Assembly (NCBI GenBank): GCA_002501605.1
Contig: DANW01000011.1
Location: forward strand, 35,096 to 55,982
Direction of reading: 5' to 3'
Source: Euryarchaeota archaeon UBA28
GTDB lineage: Archaea > Thermoplasmatota > Poseidoniia > Poseidoniales > Thalassarchaeaceae
Length of the DNA: 20,887 nt
Shown: positions 1 through 7,921 of the stretch, one piece after another
Layout of the letters: each line of letters opens with the position of its first letter
Position numbering within the stretch: the first letter of the stretch is position 1
Translations under genes and position numbers: made by a program
Notes under the pieces: model-generated
Told to the model about the DNA's origin: nothing
Seen by the model: the letters and a program-made list of their open reading frames with translations, nothing else
Databases searched by the model: none

Positions 1-1796
1 AGTCTATCGGAAGAGGGTTTGACTAAAATTCTCAGGGTTTGTGTCTGATGCCTGTCCAGCAGTGCAGTGTGGAAAGTTCCATCGCCATCATCCTCGAGTA
101 TTCTTTCCCCAGTGTCATTGTCGTAAACTTGGATTATAGCCTTGGCTCTCTGCAGTACGTCGATTTTGAACTCATCTGCATCAAAGCCTGTATTGAAGAT
201 CTCCATCAGAAACGGCGTAAATTGATTATAATCGACATAGCTGTTCGCTGAAGCATCAAAGTCATCCGGCCTCGAAGAGTTCGCTACTGCGATTTCGTGG
301 TCATCAGACCATATGGAAACTTGGGGTGGCTGGAAAACATCCATCTTCTCCAGGTCTATCTGAAGTGTATCCTGATGAACTACTTGCAACACTCCATCGA
401 CTTCTGCCTCGGCTACAGCTCTGATATCAATCGAGCTCGGGGAACCAGTCAAATCCTCCGGTGCGGTAAGTGTCAAAATTGGGTTAAGGATGTCTCCTCC
501 AGAGTTAAGTGTATAGCCGCCTGGAGAGTCAAATTCAATTAGCCATGAGCTGGGGAAATTGGTCAATACTTCAAGATCTACATCCATTGACTTGGTTGAG
601 TCTCCCCTGTGTACCATCTGTAAGGGAACGGCGGTCGTTTGTTCGGGAGCTATGTACTCTGTTGACCTATCAAGTCGGTGATTAAGAGCAACCCCCCACT
701 GTTCCATTATAACAGGCTCATGCTCCACAATGACACTATTTCCCTGTATGTCAGAAACCTCTAGTTCGACTGTGTACTCGCCGGATGGAATCCCACTTGG
801 GTAAGACCATAGGTATTCTCCAAAAATACCCTGGCTGGTATCTTCGATGTCCTCGTCGTCCTCATCGATAACATGATCTATTCTATATGCGCCATTGGGG
901 TCCCTCATTAACAGCCTTACTGAGTCGACATCATACCTTCCGAAACTGCTCTTTACATCGAAAGAGAACTGCATTACCCTCTCTGAAAGAATATCATTGG
1001 GATACCAATCTAGTTCGGGCCCCTCGGCGAGCTCAGCACCCTCCCTCTGAAGAAGGACGAGGCTGTTTGCTATGGCGTTTGCCTCTATCTCGATAGTGCT
1101 AAATCTTTCATCGCCATCAATTTCATTCCACGCGACCTCTGCCTCACAACTAGAACCGCCACCCCAGGGACTCCCTCCTCCCCCTTCGCATCCAGACATG
1201 TCTGCATCAATGATTAATTCTAATCTCTCATCTTTGTCTATGGTGAAGGTTTCGTCGCTTCCGATATCTATCTCAAAGGTCTCATGGTCAAAGCTACAAC
1301 TCTGAGTCAGCCCGGGATTACACGCCTCGGAGGACCATGATGCAGAACCAACTTGTGATCCGGAGGACTTCAGAGTAATCGTCCAATCAACAGTTGCTGT
1401 ATCCGGACCAGTCGATCTCAAGAAAACCCCAATCGGAAGGTAATATGAGCCAGACCCGGAACCATGATTTGGCCTTCCAGCCACTTCCAAACTAGAGAGC
1501 ATTGGGCTTGTCCTGAATTCCACACTGCTGCTCAAGGCGCTCATTGACTCTTGGCCCCCTGACTCCGGAACCTGGGTAGTGATGAATCCATCACCTCCAG
1601 CAGAGGAGTTTTGAGAGGCTATGTACATTGTGTAAAGGTTCATTTGTACATCACTTGAAGAGTTGAATTTGACTCCATTTTCCAACTCTGCATCTGAGAC
1701 GGCAGTTACCCATGAAGAGGCTATGAAAAGGAGGCTGAGTACCAATGCTGACGCGAATCGCCCTTGGACAGAGTTCGCTATACTCCTCTCTTGCAC
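1..1796 (-). CDS. Large exported or surface protein, 3'-truncated by window edge
   Basis: Reading the minus strand from about 1796 leftward gives an unbroken frame of 598 codons that leaves the window at position 1, so the C-terminus is missing. I place the start at GTG 1796, because a TAA closes the frame a few codons upstream (a TTG lies in between) and the first in-frame ATG comes only after the signal sequence. Residues about 18-32 form a hydrophobic segment (LVLSLLFIASSWVTA) after a short basic stretch, as in a Sec signal peptide. The rest is rich in Ser, Thr, Asp and Glu, with beta-sandwich-like segments. Two cysteine pairs flank a glycine-rich stretch, which suggests disulfides outside the cell. 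Around residues 400-500 the pattern resembles Ig-like or CARDB/NEW3-type domains. No catalytic motif was recognised. A surface-layer, adhesin or substrate-capture role is only inference. Confidence 0.8.
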   Translation of the reverse strand, partial: MQERSIANSVQGRFASALVLSLLFIASSWVTAVSDAELENGVKFNSSSDVQMNLYTMYIASQNSSAGGDGFITTQVPESGGQESMSALSSSVEFRTSPMLSSLEVAGRPNHGSGSGSYYLPIGVFLRSTGPDTATVDWTITLKSSGSQVGSASWSSEACNPGLTQSCSFDHETFEIDIGSDETFTIDKDERLELIIDADMSGCEGGGGSPWGGGSSCEAEVAWNEIDGDERFSTIEIEANAIANSLVLLQREGAELAEGPELDWYPNDILSERVMQFSFDVKSSFGRYDVDSVRLLMRDPNGAYRIDHVIDEDDEDIEDTSQGIFGEYLWSYPSGIPSGEYTVELEVSDIQGNSVIVEHEPVIMEQWGVALNHRLDRSTEYIAPEQTTAVPLQMVHRGDSTKSMDVDLEVLTNFPSSWLIEFDSPGGYTLNSGGDILNPILTLTAPEDLTGSPSSIDIRAVAEAEVDGVLQVVHQDTLQIDLEKMDVFQPPQVSIWSDDHEIAVANSSRPDDFDASANSYVDYNQFTPFLMEIFNTGFDADEFKIDVLQRAKAIIQVYDNDTGERILEDDGDGTFHTALLDRHQTQTLRILVKPSSDR

Positions 1797-1937
1797 AACT
1801 AACCGCCGACACAAGTGGCGTTAAAGCGTTCGTGCGCCATGGGCAGCATATACGTCAATTGTCCAGTATGTCAATACGACTCAATCGTAGGCTATCTTGC
1901 GCTCTATTCAAGGAGTATGGCCCCCTCCTAGCAACCT

Positions 1938-2023
1938 GCAGAGGTACCCGAGCTGGTCAAAGGGGCCGGACTTAAGCTCCGGTGCAAAGTGCTTCGCAGG
2001 TTCAAATCCTGCCCTCTGCACCA
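1938..2023 (+). tRNA. tRNA-Leu (anticodon TAA)
   Basis: The sequence folds as a class II tRNA. The 7-bp acceptor stem is GCAGAGG (1938-1944) paired with CCTCTGC (2013-2019). The D stem is CCC/GGG, with GG in the D loop. The anticodon stem CCGGA/TCCGG encloses loop CTTAAGC, giving anticodon TAA at 1973-1975. A variable arm of about 13 nt contains a small GCA/TGC helix, and the T arm is GCAGG-TTCAAAT-CCTGC. Discriminator A2020 is followed by a genome-encoded CCA (2021-2023). The long variable arm, A73 and TAA anticodon together identify leucine. The 3' end touches the stop codon of the convergent folB-like gene with no spacer. Confidence 0.95.
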
Positions 2024-2428
2024 TTATCTCTCTCTAGTCATTTGACAGCCTAAGACACCGCTCTCATCAAGAATATCAACCTTTGAGATTTGAACTGTTG
2101 CGCTAGATACTTGAGGGGGTATCATCAGCCTTTCGAGGATTTTTGAGCAAAGTGATTCTAACAATGAGACTCTGCCATCACTGATTGAGGATTCCAGAGA
2201 CCCCAGTAGGTACTCATAGTCCAAAACATGGCTTATTTCATCAATAATTGGGGATTCTGCACTGGGAATCGACACCTCCAAATCGAAACGTAGGCTTTGA
2301 GGACGACCCATCTCATGATCGTGTATTCCAATATCTACTTCCCTTATGAGGTCCCTGAGGAAAATCGTAGTTTTTCCAGAGCTGTATTTTGTTCCATTTT
2401 TTTGAGGGACACTACCGGGCGCACTCAT
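2024..2428 (-). CDS. folB: FolB-family dihydroneopterin aldolase
   Basis: FolB cleaves 7,8-dihydroneopterin to 6-hydroxymethyl-dihydropterin and glycolaldehyde in folate or methanopterin-type cofactor synthesis, and some members also epimerise. The 134-residue product has the family layout: an opening beta strand with IGIHDHE followed by GRPQSLRFDLEV (conserved Glu and pterin-side Gln), then DYEYL with the family Tyr, LLESLCSKILERL with the pterin-anchoring Glu, and a late strand VQISK with the candidate catalytic Lys. Start ATG 2428 is preferred over the upstream TTG at 2446 because a GGAGG lies a few bases before it and it begins 1 nt after the stop of the pteridine-reductase gene, implying co-translation. 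The family is clear. Aldolase rather than another T-fold activity is inferred. Confidence 0.8.
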   Translation of the reverse strand: MSAPGSVPQKNGTKYSSGKTTIFLRDLIREVDIGIHDHEMGRPQSLRFDLEVSIPSAESPIIDEISHVLDYEYLLGSLESSISDGRVSLLESLCSKILERLMIPPQVSSATVQISKVDILDESGVLGCQMTRER

Positions 2429-2429
2429 C

Positions 2430-3191
2430 TTAATCCTCCGTCTCAAATACTACATCCCTGGAACGAGACAAGAATCTCTCCCCCGAATCAACGTAGATGA
2501 TTTGTCCGGTCACTGAATTTGCTTTAATAAGATAATTTACAGCATCTGCTATATCTCCCGGAGATGGACCTGATTGCAAGGGGGACTGGGATTGCGCTTT
2601 CTTGAAGCCCTCGGGAGTCTGTTCAGGGCTTGGGAGAGTGTGCCCAGGGGCCACTGCATTGACCCTGACACTGGGACAGAGGCTTCTAGCTAGAGTTTCC
2701 GTCATACCTGCCATGGCATACCTGGAAGCTGTGTAGGAAAGGTAGTCTGGGTTGGGCTGGGAAATTTTCTGGTCCAATATGTTGACTACCGATCCGACGC
2801 AATCAGATGGTAAATTTCGACTCAATTCCGATATCATCAACAAAGGGACTAGGGCATTGACATGCATATGGCTATCCCAAGATTGCTTGGAAAGGCTGTT
2901 TATGTCGTCAAACGAAAATAGTGATGCGTTGTTAACGATGCCTATTACGGCCCCCAAGGAATCTTTGATATCTGAAAATAAATTCTCGACCATGGATACA
3001 TCTGAAAGATCGCCTGAAAATGACTGGGCCATACCTCCGTTTGAGGTTATTTTTTCTACTAATGAGTTCGCTTCACTTGATGAGGAATTATAGTGAACTG
3101 CTATGCTAAATCCTTCTTTTGCTAGATTCAAGCAAATCTCCCTTCCAATCCTAACAGCGCCCCCAGTAACTAAGATCACTCCCCCTCGCAT
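2430..3191 (-). CDS. Short-chain dehydrogenase, pteridine reductase (PTR1/FolM) type
   Basis: A 253-residue SDR that most resembles pteridine or dihydromonapterin reductases, which reduce dihydropterins with NADPH. An N-terminal nucleotide-binding motif VTGGAVRIGREI carries Arg in the glycine-rich turn, as in PTR1/FolM. HYNSSSSEA follows beta-2, where the NADPH phosphate is read. NNAS lies after beta-4, and the catalytic pair appears as YTASRYAM, in which the usual YxxxK lysine is Arg in this reading. The preceding segment carries DQK, a PTR1-like feature. VNAVAPGHTLP is the standard post-catalytic loop. I start at ATG 3191 because the domain begins immediately after it; the 17 codons upstream look non-coding and would enter the divergent regulatory region. 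Its stop lies 1 nt before the folB start, which supports the pterin assignment. The exact substrate is inferred. Confidence 0.78.
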   Translation of the reverse strand: MRGGVILVTGGAVRIGREICLNLAKEGFSIAVHYNSSSSEANSLVEKITSNGGMAQSFSGDLSDVSMVENLFSDIKDSLGAVIGIVNNASLFSFDDINSLSKQSWDSHMHVNALVPLLMISELSRNLPSDCVGSVVNILDQKISQPNPDYLSYTASRYAMAGMTETLARSLCPSVRVNAVAPGHTLPSPEQTPEGFKKAQSQSPLQSGPSPGDIADAVNYLIKANSVTGQIIYVDSGERFLSRSRDVVFETED

Positions 3192-3233
3192 AGTACTCGG
3201 AAGGGTTTCTTGCCTATTACGGGTTGTATTGCA

Positions 3234-3250
3234 CGGCCCCAAAGGGGCCG
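3234..3250. promoter_or_regulatory. Perfect 7-bp inverted repeat in the divergent intergenic region
   Basis: CGGCCCC-AAA-GGGGCCG is a perfect palindrome with a 3-nt centre. It sits between the divergently transcribed pteridine reductase gene (start 3191, minus) and lipA (preferred start 3290, plus). It is much more GC-rich than its surroundings. It could be an operator or a short hairpin in the lipA leader. No transcription factor can be named from the sequence. Confidence 0.45.
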
Positions 3251-3289
3251 ATGAGAACGATTAACTTCGATACTCTACCCGGAGTTTTG

Positions 3290-4348
3290 ATGGCGACTCG
3301 TTTACCCACCATAGGAGAGGAGGAAATGGGGCCTAGTTCATGCTCAGGTGGTCAATCATTGGAACGACTGAAAAAAACTGGCGCAGGAAGAAAAAGGCTC
3401 CCAGGGTGGTTCAAGACCAGTCTCCCAGTAGGGAAGTCGCAAAACAGATACAACTCAACTATGAGTAGCGTGAAGGAGAACGGTCTCCATACTGTTTGCG
3501 AGGAGGCTCGGTGCCCAAACATCTATGATTGCTGGGGAAGGGGTACTGCCACTTTCATGATAGCCGGTGATGTCTGTACCCGTGGATGCAGGTTCTGCGC
3601 GGTTGATACGGCAAGGAATCCTCCTCCCTTGAATCCTGACGAGCCGGATGATTTGGCATCCGCTATTGAAAAAATGGGAATTGAGCACGCTGTAATTACC
3701 GTGGTAAACAGGGATGATCTTGCGGATGGAGGAGCTTCACACTACAGAGAATGCATTATGGCAGTGCACCACAGGTGTCCTGAAGTGGGAATTGAACTTC
3801 TGTGTTCAGATTTAGATGGAAATCTAGACTCCCTACGTGCCCTTTTGGTGGGGCTTCCGATTCGTGTTTTTGCACACAATGTGGAATGTGTCCCTCGCCT
3901 AGACAGCCATGTACGAGATAGGAGGGCTTCATTTTCACAATCACTAGAAATTTTGGCTGAAGCCAAAAAAATTCGACCTAATCTCAAAACTAAGACTAGC
4001 ATTATGGTTGGCTTGGGAGAGACTGATTCAGAAGTAGTTGAGGCGATGAGAAAGATCAGATCCTGTGGCGTTGACATGATTACCCTTGGTCAATATCTGC
4101 AACCAGGAGGGAGGCATATACCCGTAGAGAGGTTTCCCGAGCCCTCTAAGTTTGCTGATTGGGACAGAGAGGCCAGAGAAATGGGGTTCTCTGCTGTGGC
4201 CAGCGGACCGTTAGTTAGGTCCAGCTACAGGGCTGGACTACTTTGGGAAGAGTCGACTGGTTTAGAGCCAGTGGTGACTAGAGAATCAACCGGTTCGGCG
4301 GTCAGTTACCTAACCTTCCCCTACACTGATGGAGGCCAAACAATATGA
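3290..4348 (+). CDS. lipA: Lipoyl synthase (radical SAM)
   Basis: LipA inserts two sulfurs into the octanoyl chain bound to lipoyl domains, using a radical-SAM 4Fe-4S cluster and a sacrificed auxiliary cluster. Both cluster motifs are visible: CEEARCPNIYDCW (Cx4Cx5C, auxiliary) and CTRGCRFC (CxxxCxxC, radical SAM). Other family blocks are RDDLADGGASHY, AHNVECVPRL, SIMVGLGET, LGQYLQPGGRHIPV and the C-terminal VRSSYRA, whose arginine-serine-serine is needed for chemistry. From ATG 3290 (GGAG 5 nt upstream) it has 352 residues, a little over the usual bacterial length because of an N-terminal extension. ATG 3224, 3251 or 3326 are possible alternative starts. It heads the branched-chain dehydrogenase run, whose E2 is its probable substrate. 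The function is secure; the start is not. Confidence 0.93.
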   Translation: MATRLPTIGEEEMGPSSCSGGQSLERLKKTGAGRKRLPGWFKTSLPVGKSQNRYNSTMSSVKENGLHTVCEEARCPNIYDCWGRGTATFMIAGDVCTRGCRFCAVDTARNPPPLNPDEPDDLASAIEKMGIEHAVITVVNRDDLADGGASHYRECIMAVHHRCPEVGIELLCSDLDGNLDSLRALLVGLPIRVFAHNVECVPRLDSHVRDRRASFSQSLEILAEAKKIRPNLKTKTSIMVGLGETDSEVVEAMRKIRSCGVDMITLGQYLQPGGRHIPVERFPEPSKFADWDREAREMGFSAVASGPLVRSSYRAGLLWEESTGLEPVVTRESTGSAVSYLTFPYTDGGQTI

Positions 4349-4370
4349 GCAAGTGGAGGGTTTGTACATC

Positions 4371-5612
4371 ATGAGCGGCGGGGGCGGTGTGGATCCGTTG
4401 TATGTACCTGATGCCCCGCACAGGCCGGGAGATGAGGCCGATTTCACGGAATGGCCTTGGTCTCCGGGAGATCTTGGAAGGCCTGAAATCGATTGTGACG
4501 CATCCGAGACTTTAGATTTGGCAGAGGGTTTGGTCCGAGTACTTGGCGATGACAACAAAACATCTGGAGACTGGGACCCAAAACTAAGCCCCGAAGTTCT
4601 GATTCAGGGCTTGGAGCATATGATGAGGCTTCGGATATTTGACGATAGGATGATGAAGATGCAGAGGACTGGAAAATTGTCCTTCTACATGCGTTCATTC
4701 GGGGAAGAAGCAGTTGCTATCGCTCAAACAATGGCTCTGGAGGACCGGGACTGGTTGTTTCCGACCTACAGACAGCCCGGTGCACAATTTGTCAGGAATA
4801 GGGACATGGTTAGCATGATTTGTCATTGTATAGGAAACGAGATGGACAATGTCAAGGGCAGGCAAATGCCAGTTCACTACACATACAAAGAGGGTCGTTT
4901 CATCTCGGTCTCCAGTCCCGTGGGAACCCAGTTCAGTCAGGCAGTTGGCGTGGCCCTTGCATCGAACTACAAAGGCCTTGATGAAGTTACGATAACGTGG
5001 ATTGGCGATGGTGCCAGTGCCGAGGGAGACTACCACTACGCATTGAACTTCGCTAGTATCTTTCAAGCACCGGTTATTCTCAATGTTGTAAATAATCAGT
5101 GGGCAATCTCAACACACAAGAATTTTGCAAGTAAAAATGGAAATTTTGCCGTAAGAGGAATTCCCTATGGAATACCTAGTATCAGAGTTGATGGGAATGA
5201 CTTCCTAGCTTTGTACTCGGTGACTTCTTGGGCCAGAGATCGGGCATCAAAGGGATTTGGCCCCACTCACATTGAAGTTCTCACATATCGTGCAGGGGCT
5301 CACAGCAGTAGTGATGATCCCTCCAGATACAGGCCATCCGATGTTCACAATTACTGGCCAGGAGGCGACCCAATATCGCGTTTATCCGAACATCTAAAAC
5401 AAATAGGAAAGTGGTCTGATAAACAACATCAAGAGCTCTCGGAAAGAATAGACTCAGAGGTTATGGCGGCATACAAGGAGGCTGTCAAATTCGGGGACCT
5501 CGCAAACGGTCCTTACCCTTCTTCGGATGCCATATTTACAGAAGTGTACGAAGAGCCTCCCTGGCACCTAATGGAACAGTGGGATGAAATGAAGAAATGG
5601 AGGGAATCATAA
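4371..5612 (+). CDS. bkdA1: Branched-chain 2-oxoacid dehydrogenase E1 alpha
   Basis: The alpha subunit of the thiamine-diphosphate E1, which decarboxylates 2-oxoisovalerate and related oxoacids from Val, Leu and Ile. The thiamine motif GDGASAEGDYHYALNFAS runs to VVNNQWAIST. FPTYRQPG, GRQMPVHY and the loop HSSSDDPSRYR are typical of branched-chain E1alpha rather than pyruvate E1. The N-terminal block LYVPDAPHRPGD and LVRVLGD also follows the Pseudomonas-type BkdA1 pattern, so it looks bacterial in descent. I start at ATG 4371 (MSGGGG), with GGAGGG about 10 nt upstream, giving 413 residues. ATG 4329 would add 14 unlike residues and overlap lipA. The gene begins 22 nt after lipA, and its stop shares a base with the E1beta start. 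Confidence 0.93.
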   Translation: MSGGGGVDPLYVPDAPHRPGDEADFTEWPWSPGDLGRPEIDCDASETLDLAEGLVRVLGDDNKTSGDWDPKLSPEVLIQGLEHMMRLRIFDDRMMKMQRTGKLSFYMRSFGEEAVAIAQTMALEDRDWLFPTYRQPGAQFVRNRDMVSMICHCIGNEMDNVKGRQMPVHYTYKEGRFISVSSPVGTQFSQAVGVALASNYKGLDEVTITWIGDGASAEGDYHYALNFASIFQAPVILNVVNNQWAISTHKNFASKNGNFAVRGIPYGIPSIRVDGNDFLALYSVTSWARDRASKGFGPTHIEVLTYRAGAHSSSDDPSRYRPSDVHNYWPGGDPISRLSEHLKQIGKWSDKQHQELSERIDSEVMAAYKEAVKFGDLANGPYPSSDAIFTEVYEEPPWHLMEQWDEMKKWRES

Positions 5613-6622
5613 TGCCTAACATGAACATGGTAGAAGCTGTGAACAGTGCTATCGATACCATGCTTTCAAAAGATGAGGAAGTCATAATGTTTGGTGAAGA
5701 TGTTGGATACTTTGGCGGAGTTTTCAGAACGTCGGATGGACTTCAAGAAAGGCATGGAAAACACAGGGTTTTCGATTCCCCACTTTCGGAAGGAGGGATT
5801 GCGGCAACAGCTTTTGGGATGGGCATCAATGGACTTAGGCCTGTAGTTGAGATTCAGTTTGCGGATTACATATTCCCAGCATATGATCAGATTGTGAATG
5901 AAATGGCAAAAGTAAGACATAGGTCGGGTGGAGAGTTCTGGTGCCCGGTCACTATCAGAACTCCAGCAGGAGGAGGGATCCGAGGCGGCCATCATCACTC
6001 CCAATCCCCTGAATCACAATTTACTCACACCCCCGGACTGAAAGTCGTATATTGCTCAACACCATACAATGCCAAAGGGCTACTTATTAGCGCAATCGAA
6101 GACAACGACCCTGTAATTTTCTTCGAGCCGAAGAGGTGCTACAGGGGCCCCTTTTACGGAGACCCCCACAATGTACCAACTTGGTCAGACCACCCAGAAG
6201 CTGAGGTTCCAGAATCACACTACAAGATACCCCTTGGAGAGGCCAGGTTAGCTATGGAGGGAGACAGATGCACAGTCATATCATGGGGGGCGATGGTCCA
6301 TGTTTGTGAACAGGCAATAAAATCCAGTGGCGTTTCATGTGACTTAATCGATCTACAAACATTAGTTCCATGGGACGTGGAAGCAGTGGTAAAATCCGTA
6401 GCCAAGACAGGAAGATGCGTGATAGTTCATGAAGCCCCAAAAACAAGTGGTTTTGGGGCCGAAATGGCTGCTTCTATACAGGAAAGGTGCTTCTGGAATC
6501 TAGAATCTCCCATCGAGAGAGTTACTGGTTGGGATACTCCTTTCCCACATACAACTGAATGGGATTATATGCCCGGACCTGACAGGGTTATTGCAGCGAT
6601 AGTGAGGACACAGGAGGATTGA
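5612..6622 (+). CDS. bkdA2: Branched-chain 2-oxoacid dehydrogenase E1 beta
   Basis: The beta subunit of the E1 heterotetramer. Family blocks in order are GEDVGYFGGVFR (conserved Glu at the cofactor), RVFDSPLSEGGIAATAFG, GLRPVVEIQFADYIFPAYDQ, TPAGGGIRGG with HHHSQSPE, then DPVIFFEPKRCYRG, and the C-terminal transketolase-like domain with LIDLQTLVPWD and HEAPKTSGFGAE. QFADYIFPAYDQ and EPKRCYRG favour branched-chain over pyruvate substrates. Start ATG 5612 overlaps the E1alpha stop by one base (TAATG), with GGAGGG 7 nt upstream, giving 336 residues. ATG 5597 is possible but would extend into E1alpha with no conserved residues. Alpha and beta are expected at 1:1, consistent with the overlap. Confidence 0.93.
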   Translation: MPNMNMVEAVNSAIDTMLSKDEEVIMFGEDVGYFGGVFRTSDGLQERHGKHRVFDSPLSEGGIAATAFGMGINGLRPVVEIQFADYIFPAYDQIVNEMAKVRHRSGGEFWCPVTIRTPAGGGIRGGHHHSQSPESQFTHTPGLKVVYCSTPYNAKGLLISAIEDNDPVIFFEPKRCYRGPFYGDPHNVPTWSDHPEAEVPESHYKIPLGEARLAMEGDRCTVISWGAMVHVCEQAIKSSGVSCDLIDLQTLVPWDVEAVVKSVAKTGRCVIVHEAPKTSGFGAEMAASIQERCFWNLESPIERVTGWDTPFPHTTEWDYMPGPDRVIAAIVRTQED

Positions 6623-6623
6623 C

Positions 6624-7913
6624 ATGGCAAATTATGAGTTCAAGTTACCCGATATTGGAGAAGGTGTAGTCGAGGGAGAGGTAGTGACATGGCATGTTTC
6701 TGTCGGAGACTCTGTCTCGGAGGATGATCCTGTAGTGGACGTGATGACGGACAAGGCCACGGTTACGATACCTTCCCCGACAGATGGAACGGTAGTGTCC
6801 CTAAACGGAGAAGTCGGAGACATGATCGCAGTTGGCTCAGTGTTAATTGAGTTCGACACAGGAGTGGCCGGCACTACTCCAGTCAATGTATCTGAGAACG
6901 TGCCCATGGAATTGGAAGTTGAGCCTGAGGAAGTAGCGCCACCTGAGATAGAAGAAAAGAAGGCAGAGATAGAGAAGCCATCCACAAAACCGAGAACTCC
7001 TGCTCCCGAGATTGTCCCAGTCATTACCAAGGGTACCGGGGGGTCAATTTTGGCTAGTCCTGCAGTTAGGAAGAGGGCAAGAGAGGCGGGAATAAATCTT
7101 GGTTCACTTAGTGGAAGTGGTCCCGCCGGTAGAATAAGGCATGCCGACATTGACGCGTTCGTAGCAGGTGGAGGAGCTGTCATGGGAGCCCCACCGTCGG
7201 CCTATTCCACGAAAAGGAGCGGAGTCAACGAGGTCAAGATTGTGGGTTTGAGAAGGAAAATTTCTGAGCAGATGGTCAAGAGTGCGTTCTCAATACCACA
7301 TTTCTCATACTTCGAAGAAGTAGATGTTACTGAGCTGGAGGCACTTAGGCAGGCACTAAACTCTAGTAGGTCTCAAGATCAACCCAAACTAACTTATCTT
7401 CCATTCATAATGATGGCACTGGCCAAGATAATGCCCGAGCACCCCGAATGTAATGGGCATTTCTATGATGAGGACGGAGTCGTTCATCGACATGAGGCCG
7501 TACACATCGGAATTGCCACACAGACTGATAGGGGGCTTTACGTTCCGGTTGTCAAGAACGTTGAGGCTATGGATGTCTGGCAGGCCGCTAGTGATCTAAT
7601 TAGAGTCTCAGGAGATGCCCGGGCAGGTACTTCAAGTCTCGATGACCTAACAGGTTCAACCTTCACAATAACCAGCTTGGGCAGGGATGGTGGACTTGGT
7701 GCAACGCCAATCATTAACCATCCTGAAATGGCAATTCTGGGAGTCCATAAAGCCAGAGAAAAGCCTGTTGTCAGAAATGGTCAGATTGTTGTAAGGAGGA
7801 TGATGAATCTATCCAGCTCATTCGATCACAGAGTAATTGATGGCGCCGATGGAGCAAAATTGATACAGCACCTAAAAAGGATGTTGGAGCATCCTGCAAT
7901 GATTTTCATGTAG
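6624..7913 (+). CDS. bkdB: Branched-chain dehydrogenase E2 (dihydrolipoamide acyltransferase)
   Basis: The core of the complex, which transfers the acyl group from E1-bound thiamine to CoA through a swinging lipoyl arm. It has 429 residues. A single lipoyl domain occupies about 1-80, with the modification lysine K44 in MTDKATVTI. An acidic and Pro-rich linker follows, then a peripheral-subunit-binding domain around 150-190 (SPAVRKRAREAG, SGPAGRIRHADIDAF). The catalytic acyltransferase domain runs to the C-terminus and has the active-site motif SFDHRVIDGADG. K44 is the expected substrate of the LipB and LipA encoded in the same run. ATG 6624 follows the E1beta stop by one base, with AGGAGG 7 nt upstream. 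The branched-chain assignment rests on the E1 and E3 partners as much as on E2 itself. Confidence 0.93.
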   Translation: MANYEFKLPDIGEGVVEGEVVTWHVSVGDSVSEDDPVVDVMTDKATVTIPSPTDGTVVSLNGEVGDMIAVGSVLIEFDTGVAGTTPVNVSENVPMELEVEPEEVAPPEIEEKKAEIEKPSTKPRTPAPEIVPVITKGTGGSILASPAVRKRAREAGINLGSLSGSGPAGRIRHADIDAFVAGGGAVMGAPPSAYSTKRSGVNEVKIVGLRRKISEQMVKSAFSIPHFSYFEEVDVTELEALRQALNSSRSQDQPKLTYLPFIMMALAKIMPEHPECNGHFYDEDGVVHRHEAVHIGIATQTDRGLYVPVVKNVEAMDVWQAASDLIRVSGDARAGTSSLDDLTGSTFTITSLGRDGGLGATPIINHPEMAILGVHKAREKPVVRNGQIVVRRMMNLSSSFDHRVIDGADGAKLIQHLKRMLEHPAMIFM

Positions 7914-7921
7914 GGATAACT

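Noticed and set aside
39..1305. Several short plus-strand ORFs in the first 1.3 kb
   Set aside because: All lie opposite the continuous 598-codon minus-strand frame of the exported protein.
1797..1937. Search for a promoter, repeat or small gene between the exported protein and tRNA-Leu
   Set aside because: No convincing TATA box, repeat or ORF could be supported by eye.
2752..3093. Plus-strand ORF of 113 codons over the SDR gene
   Set aside because: It is the shadow of the pteridine-reductase frame and has no recognisable features.
3742..4077. Minus-strand ORFs opposite lipA
   Set aside because: They are antisense to conserved radical-SAM motifs and have no independent support.
6632..7183. 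Long minus-strand ORF of 183 codons opposite the E2 gene
   Set aside because: It is the antisense of a strongly supported E2 reading frame, has a low-complexity Ser/Thr/Pro composition and no motif.
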